Assembly: GCF_003671765.1 (NCBI RefSeq)
Contig: NZ_QPIB01000005.1
Location: 66,528 to 130,527, forward strand
DNA: 64,000 bases
Source: Xenophilus sp. E41
GTDB taxonomy: Bacteria > Pseudomonadota > Gammaproteobacteria > Burkholderiales > Burkholderiaceae_C
Direction of reading: 5' to 3'
Below are positions 15,277 through 24,093 of the stretch, piece by piece. The notes under the pieces were generated by a model. That model ran no database searches, was not told the origin of the DNA, and was given only the letters and a program-made list of their open reading frames with translations. How positions within the stretch are numbered: the first letter of the stretch is position 1; every line of letters begins with the position of its first letter. The position numbers and the translations under genes were made by a program.

Positions 15277-16281
15277 TCAGTTCCTCCGCGCGACGCCGTC
15301 CGTGCGCTTGATCCGCACCACGTCGCCCTTGTCACCGCCCAGGCGCAGTTCGGCCGCGCCGAACAGCCGATCCACGATGTAGTACGGCGAGCGGAAGCGG
15401 TAATTGACCAGTTGCCCGTCGCCTTCCGGCCCGATCACGAACAGCGGCGGCAGCTCGCCTTGCGCGATGCCGGCGGGGAACTGGATATAGACCTTCTGCC
15501 CGTCGTCGAAGGCGCGCAGCGGCTTCCACGGCGGATTACTGCCGCTGACCGCGTAGCGGAAGCGCAGGTTCTCCAACGACAAGCCGGAATCCACCGGCGC
15601 GACTGCGCTGGCCGCCTGCGCCTGGCGCTGCAAGGCCAGCATCCGGTCGCGCGGATATTCCCAGGACGCCGACGCCATCCACGTCTTTTCCGTCGAGGCC
15701 AGCTCCAACAGGTACGTCCTGCGGCTGGTGGTGATGACAAGATTGGTCCTGAGGCCCGAGCGGATCGGCTTAACGAGCACGTTCACGCGCAACTCGGCAC
15801 CGCGTCCGCTGGACGTGTCGCCCACGATCCAGCGCACGGTATCTCCGGCGGCGACCGTCACCAGCTCCTCGCCCGGCTGGAGCGAAACCACGGTCACGCG
15901 GCCCACGGCCGCATAGACCTGATACAGCGCGCCGTCGGTGAACGGCCACACCTGAATCGCGTTGACGTAGCCCTCGCGCGTAGGTGCGACGCGGGCCTCG
16001 GCATTGGCGCGCGAGACGCGCACCTTCTCGTCTGCCGGCTCCGGCATGGGCTTGGCGTCCTCGGCTTCGGGCAACGGCTTCAACTGCGCCGGCATCGGCA
16101 GCACCTCGGGCACGGCCACCACCTCCACCGGCGCAGGAGGTTCTGGCAGCGGCTGGGCAAGCACCGGCTCATCGAGCGAGATCACGGGCGGCGGCTTGCC
16201 CTGCGTGGCGCAGCCCGAAAACAAGGCGGTGGATGCAAGCAGGATCACTGGCAAAGCGGATTTACGGAGAAGATCATTCAT
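15277..16281 (-). CDS. trbG: TrbG: VirB9-like T4SS lipoprotein
   Basis: 334 residues from MNDLLRKSALPVILLAS. A lipobox-like LFSGCATQ puts a lipidated cysteine near residue 23. A Pro-rich stretch precedes the VirB9/CagX domain (YVNAIQVWPFTDGALYQVYA, VRWIVGDTSS, TNLVITTSRRTYLLEL, VGDKG-like end). It is an outer-membrane component of the mating channel that pairs with TrbI. The start overlaps the trbF stop by 4 nt. An upstream in-frame extension is not supported by the family. Confidence 0.94.
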   Translation of the reverse strand: MNDLLRKSALPVILLASTALFSGCATQGKPPPVISLDEPVLAQPLPEPPAPVEVVAVPEVLPMPAQLKPLPEAEDAKPMPEPADEKVRVSRANAEARVAPTREGYVNAIQVWPFTDGALYQVYAAVGRVTVVSLQPGEELVTVAAGDTVRWIVGDTSSGRGAELRVNVLVKPIRSGLRTNLVITTSRRTYLLELASTEKTWMASASWEYPRDRMLALQRQAQAASAVAPVDSGLSLENLRFRYAVSGSNPPWKPLRAFDDGQKVYIQFPAGIAQGELPPLFVIGPEGDGQLVNYRFRSPYYIVDRLFGAAELRLGGDKGDVVRIKRTDGVARRN

Positions 16282-16982
16282 GGCTTGGCTCCTTCGGAAG
16301 AATCCAGCTCGCGGCTCCACGACAGACCATTGACGTAGATGCCCAAGGGATTGCGGCGCAGGCGTTCTTCGGTGCGTGGTAGCTGGAGCACGATGGTCAC
16401 CACGGCCGTCCACCGCTCCAGCCCGGCCGCGGCGCCGTTGACGTAGCGGCGTTCCGTCCAGCGCACGTTGAACGAGGTGTTGCTGGCTCGCACGACGCTG
16501 GTGATATGCACCGTCACCGACTCCTTGCCGATGCGTGCGAACGGATCGTTCACACGCGCGTAGTCGTTGAGCACCGCTGCGCCCTTGTCGGTCGTGTAGT
16601 CGTAGGCGTCCAGCCAGTTCTGGCGGACGACGATGGGGTCGATGGACAGCGAGCGCACCAGCGTCACAAAGCGCGCGATGTAGTACGCCTGCTGCGCATC
16701 AGTGGGCCGGTACGACGTGGCGGCCTCGCCCACGGCGCGGACCTGGCCCGCGTTGTCCACCTCCACGACGTAGGGCGTCACGATGGACTGCGCCGAGCGC
16801 CACACCAGGCCGCCAGCCATCAGCAGCGCGAGCGTCAGGCAGCCGAAGGCCATCAGCCGCCAGTTCTTCGCCTGCACGCGCGGCGAGCCGATACGGTCGT
16901 CCCACACCTGGCCGGCGGCTTGGTACGGCGTGGCAGGTTGCGGCGTGTCGGCATAGCGCACCTGCGGCTTCTTGAATCGCAT
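16278..16982 (-). CDS. trbF: TrbF: VirB8-like T4SS protein
   Basis: 234 residues. Cytoplasmic N-terminus, one transmembrane helix (about residues 42-62, LMAFGCLTLALLMAGGLVW), then the VirB8-like periplasmic domain (YYIARFVTLVRSLSIDPIVVRQNW, KESVTVHITSVVRASNTSFNVRWTE). It is an assembly factor of the mating-pair apparatus. It starts 24 nt after trbL and overlaps trbG. Confidence 0.94.
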   Translation of the reverse strand: MRFKKPQVRYADTPQPATPYQAAGQVWDDRIGSPRVQAKNWRLMAFGCLTLALLMAGGLVWRSAQSIVTPYVVEVDNAGQVRAVGEAATSYRPTDAQQAYYIARFVTLVRSLSIDPIVVRQNWLDAYDYTTDKGAAVLNDYARVNDPFARIGKESVTVHITSVVRASNTSFNVRWTERRYVNGAAAGLERWTAVVTIVLQLPRTEERLRRNPLGIYVNGLSWSRELDSSEGAKP

Positions 16983-17006
16983 GGTCAGTTCTCCTTATGA
17001 ATCGCT

Positions 17007-18392
17007 TTATTCGTCGGAGCCGCGCAGGCTCGGCCCCTGGCCGGAGCCGCCGCCATCGCCACCGCGCAGCGTGTGGGCGGTGGTGGTCGCGGCGTGGGTG
17101 AGTTGCTGGCGGCGATGCAGGCGCTTGGCCCAAGCGGGCCGTTCCTGTGTCTGCGCCGTAGCGGCGCCGGATGCGGCCTCGCCTGCGGCACCCTGACCGA
17201 ATGCCGCGCCCGCGCCACCATCGGCAGCAGCGCCATTCCAGCCAGCGTGGAAGGGAGCGGCCATGCGTTGCCCGGCAGCGGAAGCGCGGGATGCAGCGCC
17301 TCGCCCGGCCGCCCGCGCGCCGGTCTTGGCGACGTTGCCCAGGCCCGCCATCGCGCCCTTTGCGCCGCCGCCAGCGGCGGCGGAACCGGCCTGAAACGCC
17401 GACTTCGCACTGCTGGCCGCCGACGTAGCGGCGCGCGCACCGCTACCGGCCAGCTTGGCGGCAGCCGGGGCCATGCGCGCACCAGCAGCCACGGCGCCAC
17501 CCACGCCCGTCGCGGCGGCGCCGATGGCGACGGCCGTGCCGGCAGCGCCGACAGCAGCACCGGCCATTGCGCCAGCGCCGAGCTGCGGCGCACCGGAGAC
17601 GAGGCCCGTGGCGATGCCGGGGCCGAAGATCCCGAGCGCCAGCAAGGTGAGCGAGGCCAGCATGATGACCAGCGCGTGGTCGATGGACGGCTCGGCAGGA
17701 TGGACTTGGAACTGAGCGAACAAGCCTGAGCCGATACCGACGATCACGGCCAGCACCAGCACCTTGACGCCGGAGGCCACCACGTTGCCCAAGACCTTCT
17801 CGGCGAGGAACGCGGTCTTGTTCCAGAGCGCGAACGGCACCAACACGAATCCGGCGAGCGTGGTCAGCTTGAACTCGATCAGCGTGATGAACAGTTGGAT
17901 CGCCAGCACGAAGAAGCACAAGACCACGACCAGCCACGCGAGGAACATCACCACGATGGGGTCGAGGTTCACAAACACTTCGGGAAAGCCCGCCATCTCG
18001 CCGATCTGCTCCAGAATCGGCGCCCCGGCGTCGATGCCGGTTTTCGCCAGCCGGCCCGGCTGCAAGAAGTTCTCCATCGTGATGGCCGAGCCGGTGGCTG
18101 TGATGCCCAATCCCGCAAACGAGCGGAACACGATGCTGGCCAGCCAGTTGAAGTTATTGATGATGTAGGCGAAGGCACCGACGTAGAGCACCTTGCGCAG
18201 CAGCTTGGCGATCACGTCCTCGCCCTGGCCGGTGGCATGGCTCATGGCCCAATACAGGCCGGCGATCGTCATGTCGATGACGATCAGCGTGGCCGTGAGG
18301 AACGCCACTTCGCCCCGCAGCAGCCCGAAACCCGAGTCGATATAAGCGGCAAAGGTGTTGAGGAATTGGTCGATGATGGTCACGTCATTCAT
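17007..18392 (-). CDS. trbL: TrbL: VirB6-like polytopic T4SS protein
   Basis: 461 residues. The first 290 residues hold six or so transmembrane helices (EVAFLTATLIVIDMTIAGLY, FLAWLVVVLCFFVLAIQLFI, VKVLVLAVIVGIGSGLFA). The last 170 residues are low-complexity Ala/Gly/Arg-rich, typical for TrbL and variable in length. It forms the inner-membrane part of the mating channel. The start overlaps the trbK stop by 4 nt. Confidence 0.94.
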   Translation of the reverse strand: MNDVTIIDQFLNTFAAYIDSGFGLLRGEVAFLTATLIVIDMTIAGLYWAMSHATGQGEDVIAKLLRKVLYVGAFAYIINNFNWLASIVFRSFAGLGITATGSAITMENFLQPGRLAKTGIDAGAPILEQIGEMAGFPEVFVNLDPIVVMFLAWLVVVLCFFVLAIQLFITLIEFKLTTLAGFVLVPFALWNKTAFLAEKVLGNVVASGVKVLVLAVIVGIGSGLFAQFQVHPAEPSIDHALVIMLASLTLLALGIFGPGIATGLVSGAPQLGAGAMAGAAVGAAGTAVAIGAAATGVGGAVAAGARMAPAAAKLAGSGARAATSAASSAKSAFQAGSAAAGGGAKGAMAGLGNVAKTGARAAGRGAASRASAAGQRMAAPFHAGWNGAAADGGAGAAFGQGAAGEAASGAATAQTQERPAWAKRLHRRQQLTHAATTTAHTLRGGDGGGSGQGPSLRGSDE

Positions 18393-18721
18393 GGCGTGTC
18401 CTTCGGTTCGGCGGGAACGGCCGGCGCCATGCCATCGGCCGGTTCCTCGAAGCTCGGCGGGATCGGCGGCAGGTCGGCCAGCGTCTGGTATTCATCCGGC
18501 CCAGCCTGGCCGGAGAAGAAGCGCCGCCGGAAGGCTTCGGCGGCGGCGCGGCAAGCGTCCTCGCCCGTGGCCTGCCGGTCGTCCGCGCATTGCGCGCGCA
18601 ATGCCTTGAGCCGCAAGGGATCGGCGGCCAAGGCATCGGCAAGGTGGTCAGCCGGCTGTTCGCTGCAAGCGGCCAGCAGCGCAGCAAGTACCAGAACAGA
18701 CGGGACGAGGACGCATCGCAT
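18389..18721 (-). CDS. trbK: TrbK-like entry-exclusion lipoprotein
   Basis: 110 residues. Signal peptide MRCVLVPSVLVLAALLAACS with a lipobox cysteine at about residue 19, then a short helical domain (ALAADPLRLKALRAQCADDR, EDACRAAAEAFRRRFFSG). Position between trbJ and trbL matches TrbK, the lipoprotein that blocks entry of an identical element. It shares a pattern with the EexN-like gene at 26327-26605 (ADPLRLKALRAQC versus ANPERLKELRQQC). Confidence 0.8.
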   Translation of the reverse strand: MRCVLVPSVLVLAALLAACSEQPADHLADALAADPLRLKALRAQCADDRQATGEDACRAAAEAFRRRFFSGQAGPDEYQTLADLPPIPPSFEEPADGMAPAVPAEPKDTP

Positions 18722-18733
18722 AGCGGCCTCCCG

Positions 18734-19459
18734 TCAGTTGCCGTAGAAATCCACGCGCTGCGGCGTGTATGGCGTGCCATCGCCCAGGAAACGCCGCCGC
18801 ACCTCGCGGGCGCGTTCCGTGGCCGCGGTCTGCCGTGCCAACTCCAGCGAGGCGGCCCGATCTTGCGTGATCTGGAGCCGCTGCGACTGGATCGACTGCT
18901 TGGCCTGCAAGGCCAGCAACTGGTTCATGGCCTGCATGGCTTGCAGCGCGCCTTCGGCCGACTGGCTCTTGCCCACGAGGTCGGCCAGCACGCTTTCGTC
19001 TTCGCCCAGGTTCTGCGACACCTGGGCCTGCATCCGCATGGTGGTCTGCAAGCCGTTGAGCGTGTTCCGCCAATGCTCCTGCGCATCGCGGTACATCTGG
19101 TCGCCGCTGACGGTGGCGGCGTACTGCTCGGGATACAGGCGCTGGAACTCCCGATCCAGATTCGTCACGTCGTAGGCCAGGCCGCGCGCCTGGTCGATCA
19201 GCCGCTGCGTGGTCGCCAGATTGGCGCGCAACTGGCCGACCACGCTGGACGGCAGGCTGGCGAGGTTGCGCGCCTGATTCATCAGCATCTGCGCTTCGTT
19301 CTGGAGCTGCTGGATCTGGTTATTGATCTGCTCCAGCGTGCGGATCGCGGTCAGCGTGTTCTGCACGAGGTTCGTGGGGTCGATCACAACCCATTGCGCG
19401 TGGGCGGTGGCAGTGCAAAGCATGGCCGAGATGGCGGCGGCGACAAGACGCTTTTTCAT
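18734..19459 (-). CDS. trbJ: TrbJ: VirB5-like T4SS protein
   Basis: 241 residues from MKKRLVAAAISAMLC. The signal peptide ends at TAHAQW. The mature protein is helical and Gln-rich (IRTLEQINNQIQQLQNEAQ, QAMNQLLALQAKQSIQSQRL), as expected of VirB5/TrbJ pilus-tip or assembly proteins. The C-terminus RRRFLGDGTPYTPQ resembles the C-terminus of the EexN-like protein nearby. The start overlaps the trbE stop by 4 nt. Confidence 0.92.
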   Translation of the reverse strand: MKKRLVAAAISAMLCTATAHAQWVVIDPTNLVQNTLTAIRTLEQINNQIQQLQNEAQMLMNQARNLASLPSSVVGQLRANLATTQRLIDQARGLAYDVTNLDREFQRLYPEQYAATVSGDQMYRDAQEHWRNTLNGLQTTMRMQAQVSQNLGEDESVLADLVGKSQSAEGALQAMQAMNQLLALQAKQSIQSQRLQITQDRAASLELARQTAATERAREVRRRFLGDGTPYTPQRVDFYGN

Positions 19460-21915
19460 GGCAGGTTCTCCTGTGGGTGGTCGGTGGTACGGAAAGAACC
19501 CGGCGCGAGGCCGGGGAACGAGGCCAGCAGGTCGGCCGCCCAATCGAGGCCGCGATGGCGCAGCCAGGCGCCCGCGAAGCCGGGCACGCCGGCGTCCAGC
19601 AGCACGCGGTCTATGTCGCGCTGGTCTTGCGGCGTGGAAGCGCCCGCGAAGGCCAGCGCCGCCTGCCCCAGGTCGAGGTCGAACAGGCGATTGCCGAGGC
19701 GGGATTGGTAGTAGTAGTCGCGCTTGGGGCTCGCGGTGGCGACGATCTCGATCTGCCGGCTGTTCAGGCCGAAGCCTTCGTAGATCGTGCGAATCTGCGG
19801 TTCCGTCGCCTGCGGGTTGGGCAAGAAAATCCGACTCGCGCAGCTCTCGATGATCGCGGGCGCGATGCTCGAATCCTTGATGTCGGCGAGGCTCTGCGTG
19901 GCGAAGATGACGCTGACGTTCTTCTTGCGCAGCGTCTTGAGCCACTGGCGGATGCGTGCGGCAAACACCGGGTCGTCGAGGAACAGCCACGCTTCATCGA
20001 GGATCAGCAGCGTGGGCGCCCCGTCGAAGCGTTCATCGAAACGCGCAAAAAGGTAATGCAGCACGGCCATGACGGCGGCCTTGCTGTGCATCAGCTCCTC
20101 CATCTCGAAGCACTGCACGTCGGCCATGCCCAGCCGGTCGTGGTCGGCGTCCAGCAGCTTGCCGTGCGCGCCACCCAGCACATAGGGCGACAACGCCTGC
20201 CGAAGCGTGTTCGATTGCAGCAGCACGGAAAGCCCGGTCATCGTGCGCTGCTCCACCGGCGCACCGGCGAGACTTCCCAGCGCCGACCAGATGGCCGCGT
20301 TCTCGTCTGGGCCGACCGCCACGCCTTCGTGCAGCAAGCGGCCTTCGATCCATTCGGCGGCCCAGGTGCGGTAGCCCTCGCGGTCGATGCGTGCGAGCGG
20401 CTGGAAAGCGATTTCGCCATCCGTGCCGAGGTCGTAGTGCTCGCCGCCCAGCCCGAGGATCGTGGCTCGCATCGAGCGCCCCATGTCGAAGGCGAAGATG
20501 CGCGAGCCGCGGTAGCGGCGGAACTGCATCGCCAGCGTGGCAAGCAAGACCGACTTGCCCATGCCAGTCGGCCCCGCGACCAGCGTGTGGCCCACGTCGC
20601 CGATGTGCGTCACCAGCCGGAACGGCGTGGCGCCATCGGTGCGCGTGACGATCAGCGGCGGGCCGTCGAGATGGTCGTTCTTCTCCGGCCCGGCCCATAC
20701 CGCCGATACCGGCATCATGTGCGCCAGGTTCAGCGTCGAGACGATGGGCTGACGCACGTTGGCGTAGGCGTTGCCCGGAATGGACGACAGCCACGCATCC
20801 ACGGCGTTGAGCGTTTCGGGAATGGTGACGAAGCCCCGGCCCTGGATGGCACGCTCCACCATGCGCAGCTTCTCGTCGGCTGCGCCGGCGTCCTCGTCCA
20901 TGACGGTGACGGTCGCCGTCAGGTAGCCGAAGGCGACTTGATCGCTGCCCAGTTCCTGCAAGGCGGCATCCGCGTCCGCCGCCTTGTTGTTCGCGTCGGT
21001 ATCGACCAGCGGGCTTTCCTGCTGGAAGATCGTTTCGCGCAACAGCGCGATGACGTTCTTGCGCTTGGCGAACCACTGGCGGCGCAAGCGCCCCAACCCC
21101 CGTTCCGCCTCGGATTTGTCGAGGCACAGAAAGCGCGTGCTCCAGCGATACCCAAACCCCAGGCGGTTGAGGTCGTCCAGAATCCCCGGCCAGGTCGAGG
21201 TCGGGAAACCTCGCACCGACACCACGCGCAGGTGCTGGTCGCCCAGCATGGGCGCCAGGCCGCCGACCAGCGCGGAATCGGTCAGCAGCGCGTCGATGTG
21301 GAACGGCACTTCGGGCACGCCCACGCGATAGCGCAGCGTCGAGATGGTCGCGTGCAGGTAGGTCAGCGTCTGCGCGTCATCGAGCCAGTCAATTTCCGGC
21401 ATCACGCTGTCGAGCAGGTCGAAGACGCGATCCGTTTCCGCGACGAAGGCTTGCAGCCGCTCGCGCCAGTCCACGCCATTCGTCGGCGTGTTCTCGTAGA
21501 GCATCCTGGCTGCACGAGCGCGGGATTCTTCCGGCGGCAGGTAAAGCAGCGTCAGGTGATAGCCGCTCTCGAAGTGATTACCCGATTCCTCGAAGGCGGC
21601 CCGGCGTTCTTCCTCCACCACCCACGAAAGCGGCTCGGGAAACTCCGAGTGCGGATAGTCGGCCGCAGGCCGGCGCTCGGCTTCGATGAATAGCGCCCAG
21701 CCCGATCCCATGCGGCGCAGCGCATTGTTCAACCGCGCCGACGTGGCGACCAGCTCGCCTTGCGTCGCGCTGTCGAGGTCAGGCCCGCGAAACCGGGCCG
21801 TGCGCTGGAAACTGCCGTCCTTGTTCAAGACGAGGCCCGGCGCGACCAGCCCGGCCCAGGGCAGCCAGTCGGCAAGCAAGGCCGGGCGCTGGCGGTATTC
21901 GGCGAGATTCAGCAT
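19456..21915 (-). CDS. trbE: TrbE: VirB4-family T4SS ATPase
   Basis: 819 residues. The N-terminal CagE_TrbE_VirB domain starts at MLNLAEYRQRPALLADWLPW. The Walker A is VAGPTGMGKSVLLATLAMQF (about residue 450), and Walker B is TLLILDEAWLFLDDPVF (about residue 640). A late motif, VSVIFATQSLADIKDSS, is typical of VirB4. It energises assembly of the mating channel at the inner membrane. A long antisense frame covering the gene is a codon-bias shadow. Confidence 0.96.
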   Translation of the reverse strand: MLNLAEYRQRPALLADWLPWAGLVAPGLVLNKDGSFQRTARFRGPDLDSATQGELVATSARLNNALRRMGSGWALFIEAERRPAADYPHSEFPEPLSWVVEEERRAAFEESGNHFESGYHLTLLYLPPEESRARAARMLYENTPTNGVDWRERLQAFVAETDRVFDLLDSVMPEIDWLDDAQTLTYLHATISTLRYRVGVPEVPFHIDALLTDSALVGGLAPMLGDQHLRVVSVRGFPTSTWPGILDDLNRLGFGYRWSTRFLCLDKSEAERGLGRLRRQWFAKRKNVIALLRETIFQQESPLVDTDANNKAADADAALQELGSDQVAFGYLTATVTVMDEDAGAADEKLRMVERAIQGRGFVTIPETLNAVDAWLSSIPGNAYANVRQPIVSTLNLAHMMPVSAVWAGPEKNDHLDGPPLIVTRTDGATPFRLVTHIGDVGHTLVAGPTGMGKSVLLATLAMQFRRYRGSRIFAFDMGRSMRATILGLGGEHYDLGTDGEIAFQPLARIDREGYRTWAAEWIEGRLLHEGVAVGPDENAAIWSALGSLAGAPVEQRTMTGLSVLLQSNTLRQALSPYVLGGAHGKLLDADHDRLGMADVQCFEMEELMHSKAAVMAVLHYLFARFDERFDGAPTLLILDEAWLFLDDPVFAARIRQWLKTLRKKNVSVIFATQSLADIKDSSIAPAIIESCASRIFLPNPQATEPQIRTIYEGFGLNSRQIEIVATASPKRDYYYQSRLGNRLFDLDLGQAALAFAGASTPQDQRDIDRVLLDAGVPGFAGAWLRHRGLDWAADLLASFPGLAPGSFRTTDHPQENLP

Positions 21916-21930
21916 CGCGGCGTCCTCCCC

Positions 21931-22203
21931 TCACACGTCCAGCAGCGGGCGGTGCTTGATGTGCCGGGCGAAGACCTGCATGAACTGCGGATCGACGCGC
22001 GCACCCCACACCGCCAGCGAATGGCCGACGATCCAGAGCACCACGCCGGGAATCCACAGTTGCAGGCCCAAGCCGACAGCGGCGGCCAGCGTGCCGTTGG
22101 CGATCGCCACGGTGCGCGGCGCACCGCCAAGCAGAATCGGCTCGGTCAGTGAGCGATGCAGCGGCACCTCGAAGCCGTCCCTGAAGGTGTCCGGGGCACT
22201 CAT
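21931..22203 (-). CDS. trbD: TrbD: VirB3-like T4SS protein
   Basis: 90 residues. Starts MSAPDTFRDGFEVPLHRSLT, then two close hydrophobic segments (TVAIANGTLAAAVGLGLQLW, IPGVVLWIVGHSLAVWG), then a cytoplasmic tail. This is the VirB3/TrbD architecture of a small inner-membrane protein acting with TrbE. The start overlaps the trbC stop by 4 nt. Confidence 0.92.
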   Translation of the reverse strand: MSAPDTFRDGFEVPLHRSLTEPILLGGAPRTVAIANGTLAAAVGLGLQLWIPGVVLWIVGHSLAVWGARVDPQFMQVFARHIKHRPLLDV

Positions 22204-22583
22204 ACGACCGCCCCGCCGGAGAAGCTGAAGAACGACAGGAAGAAGCTGGAAGCCGCAAACGCGATGGACAGACCGAAGACGATCTGGATCAGCTTGCGGA
22301 ATCCGCCGGACGTGTCGCCGAAGGCGAGCGCGAGGCCCGTGGCGATGATGATGATGACCGCGACGATTCGCGCCACCGGCCCCTGGATGGATTCGAGGAT
22401 GGATTGCAGCGGGCCTTCCCACGGCATCGAGGAACCGGCGGCCTGCGCGGTTCCGGCTAGGAACAGCAGCAGCGCGGCCAGCAGCAGCCCTTGCCCCGCA
22501 GGGCGGGCCAGGCAGCGCAGCCGCGCGTGGCGCAAAGCCGGATTTGCAGAAAAACGGAAAGCAGGAATGGTCATCTGCGTCAT
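22200..22583 (-). CDS. trbC: TrbC: VirB2-like pilin
   Basis: 127 residues. Long signal region (GQGLLLAALLLFLAGTAQAAG, cleavage near residue 49), then MPWEGPLQSILESIQGPVAR and two hydrophobic helices (IVAVIIIIATGLALAFGD and the final FGLSIAFAASSFFLSFFSF). It is the major conjugative pilin precursor. The start overlaps the trbB stop by 4 nt. Confidence 0.93.
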   Translation of the reverse strand: MTQMTIPAFRFSANPALRHARLRCLARPAGQGLLLAALLLFLAGTAQAAGSSMPWEGPLQSILESIQGPVARIVAVIIIIATGLALAFGDTSGGFRKLIQIVFGLSIAFAASSFFLSFFSFSGGAVV

Positions 22584-23632
22584 GGCAGTTCTCCAAGTGA
22601 GTCAGGGGATGGGGAAGTCGCCGCAGCGGGTGCGGCATTGGGAAGCGGCGGCAGCTCGGGAAACGGCGTTTCCAGCGCGTCCGCCAGTTGGTAGCCCACG
22701 CCGTCGAAGCCGACGACGCGGGCGATGCTCTCGATGCGGCGTTTGCGCCCGCGCCCGGCGATGTGGATCGCCACGTTGACCGCCTCGGCGATCAGCGCAC
22801 GGGGCGGGTTCACCGCCACTTCGAGAATCAGTTGCTCCAAGCGCAGCAGCGCGCCGAGTGCGGAGCCGGCATGGATCGTGGCGATGCCGCCGGGATGGCC
22901 GGTGCCCCACACCTTGATGAGATCCAGCGCCTCGGCGCCGCGCACTTCGCCAACGACGACGCGATCAGGCCGCAGGCGCATGGACGAGCGCACCAGCTCG
23001 GTCATGGACACCACGCCTGCGCGGGTGCGCAGAGGAACGTGGTCACGGGCCGCGCATTGCAGCTCCACCGTGTCTTCGAGCACCAGCACGCGGTCGCCGG
23101 TGGCGGCGATTTCGGCGAGCAAAGCATTGGCGAGCGTGGTCTTGCCGCTGCTGGTGGCGCCGGCGATCAGCACGTTCTGCCGCTCGCGCACGGCGCGAAC
23201 GAGAAAGCCCGCTTGCGCGCTGGTCATCATTCCGTCGATGACGTACCGCTCCAGCGGAATTACGCCGATGGCACGCTTGCGCAGCGCGAAGGCCGGCCCC
23301 GGCGCTGCCGGCGGCAAGATGCCCTCGAAGCGTTCGCCGGTTTCGGGCAACTCGGCGGACAGCAGCGGCTGGCCGCGATGGACTTCTGCGCCGACGTGGG
23401 CCGCGACCAGGCGGATGATTCGCTCGCCGTCCGCCTCGGACAGTTCCACGCCCATCGGCGCGCGCCCACTAGAAAGCCGATCCACCCAAAGGGTGCGATC
23501 AGGATTCAGCATCACCTCCACCACGTCCGGGTCTTCGAGCGCGGCGGCGATCAGCGGCCCCATCGCCGTGCGCAACATCTGGATGCGGCGGTCGAGCGAC
23601 GTGGCGGTCATGGACTGCGGAACGGCACTCAT
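22580..23632 (-). CDS. trbB: TrbB: VirB11-family T4SS ATPase
   Basis: 350 residues from [16 protein letters not shown]. The Walker A is [20 protein letters not shown] (about residue 153), the Asp box is [13 protein letters not shown], and the Walker B/His box is [20 protein letters not shown] then [11 protein letters not shown]. It is a hexameric cytoplasmic ATPase for pilus biogenesis and secretion. It overlaps the copG-like gene by 4 nt. Confidence 0.96.
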   Translation of the reverse strand: MSAVPQSMTATSLDRRIQMLRTAMGPLIAAALEDPDVVEVMLNPDRTLWVDRLSSGRAPMGVELSEADGERIIRLVAAHVGAEVHRGQPLLSAELPETGERFEGILPPAAPGPAFALRKRAIGVIPLERYVIDGMMTSAQAGFLVRAVRERQNVLIAGATSSGKTTLANALLAEIAATGDRVLVLEDTVELQCAARDHVPLRTRAGVVSMTELVRSSMRLRPDRVVVGEVRGAEALDLIKVWGTGHPGGIATIHAGSALGALLRLEQLILEVAVNPPRALIAEAVNVAIHIAGRGRKRRIESIARVVGFDGVGYQLADALETPFPELPPLPNAAPAAATSPSPDSLGELP

Positions 23633-24093
23633 GACGCACGCTCCTGCGCTTGCGCGGCTGCCGCCGCGTCTTCCATCCGCATCGGGTCGGGATGCAGTTC
23701 CTCCACCACGTCGCGCACCAGGCTGCGGCCCCGCAGCAGGTGGCGGCCAAGCTGCTCGGTGAACTGCTCGAAGCGCGCTTTGCCCTGCGCGCGTGCCGCG
23801 TCTTGGTGCGCCTCGGGGACTGGTGTGCTGACCGTGAGGTAGTAGCGAATGAACAGCGCCAGCGTTTCGATGGCGATGTTCTGGTCGCGCTCCATGCGCT
23901 CGGCCTGGCGCGACAGGCGATCCAGCCGCTTGGCGATGGCCGCTTCGCGCTGGTCGGCGGCATCGGGCGACAGCCACGATGCGAGCGCCGCCGCGACGAT
24001 GGACGACTTGGACACGCCTTTCTTGGCGGCAAGCTCATCGAGCCGCTTGGCGTGCTCGGGCTGGATAAAGAGGTTCAGGCGGTAGTGGCTCAT
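23629..24093 (-). CDS. CopG-like ribbon-helix-helix protein
   Basis: 154 residues. N-terminal RHH motif [41 protein letters not shown], then helical regions with [21 protein letters not shown] protein of this type lies between traG and trbB in all Tn4371-like operons and probably autoregulates transfer genes, or acts at the relaxosome. It overlaps both neighbours by 4 nt. Confidence 0.85.
   Translation of the reverse strand: MSHYRLNLFIQPEHAKRLDELAAKKGVSKSSIVAAALASWLSPDAADQREAAIAKRLDRLSRQAERMERDQNIAIETLALFIRYYLTVSTPVPEAHQDAARAQGKARFEQFTEQLGRHLLRGRSLVRDVVEELHPDPMRMEDAAAAAQAQERAS

Noticed and set aside
19477-21693. 738-codon open frame antisense to trbE
   Set aside because: GC-rich third positions open the antisense frame; trbE has all expected motifs and the antisense product has none.
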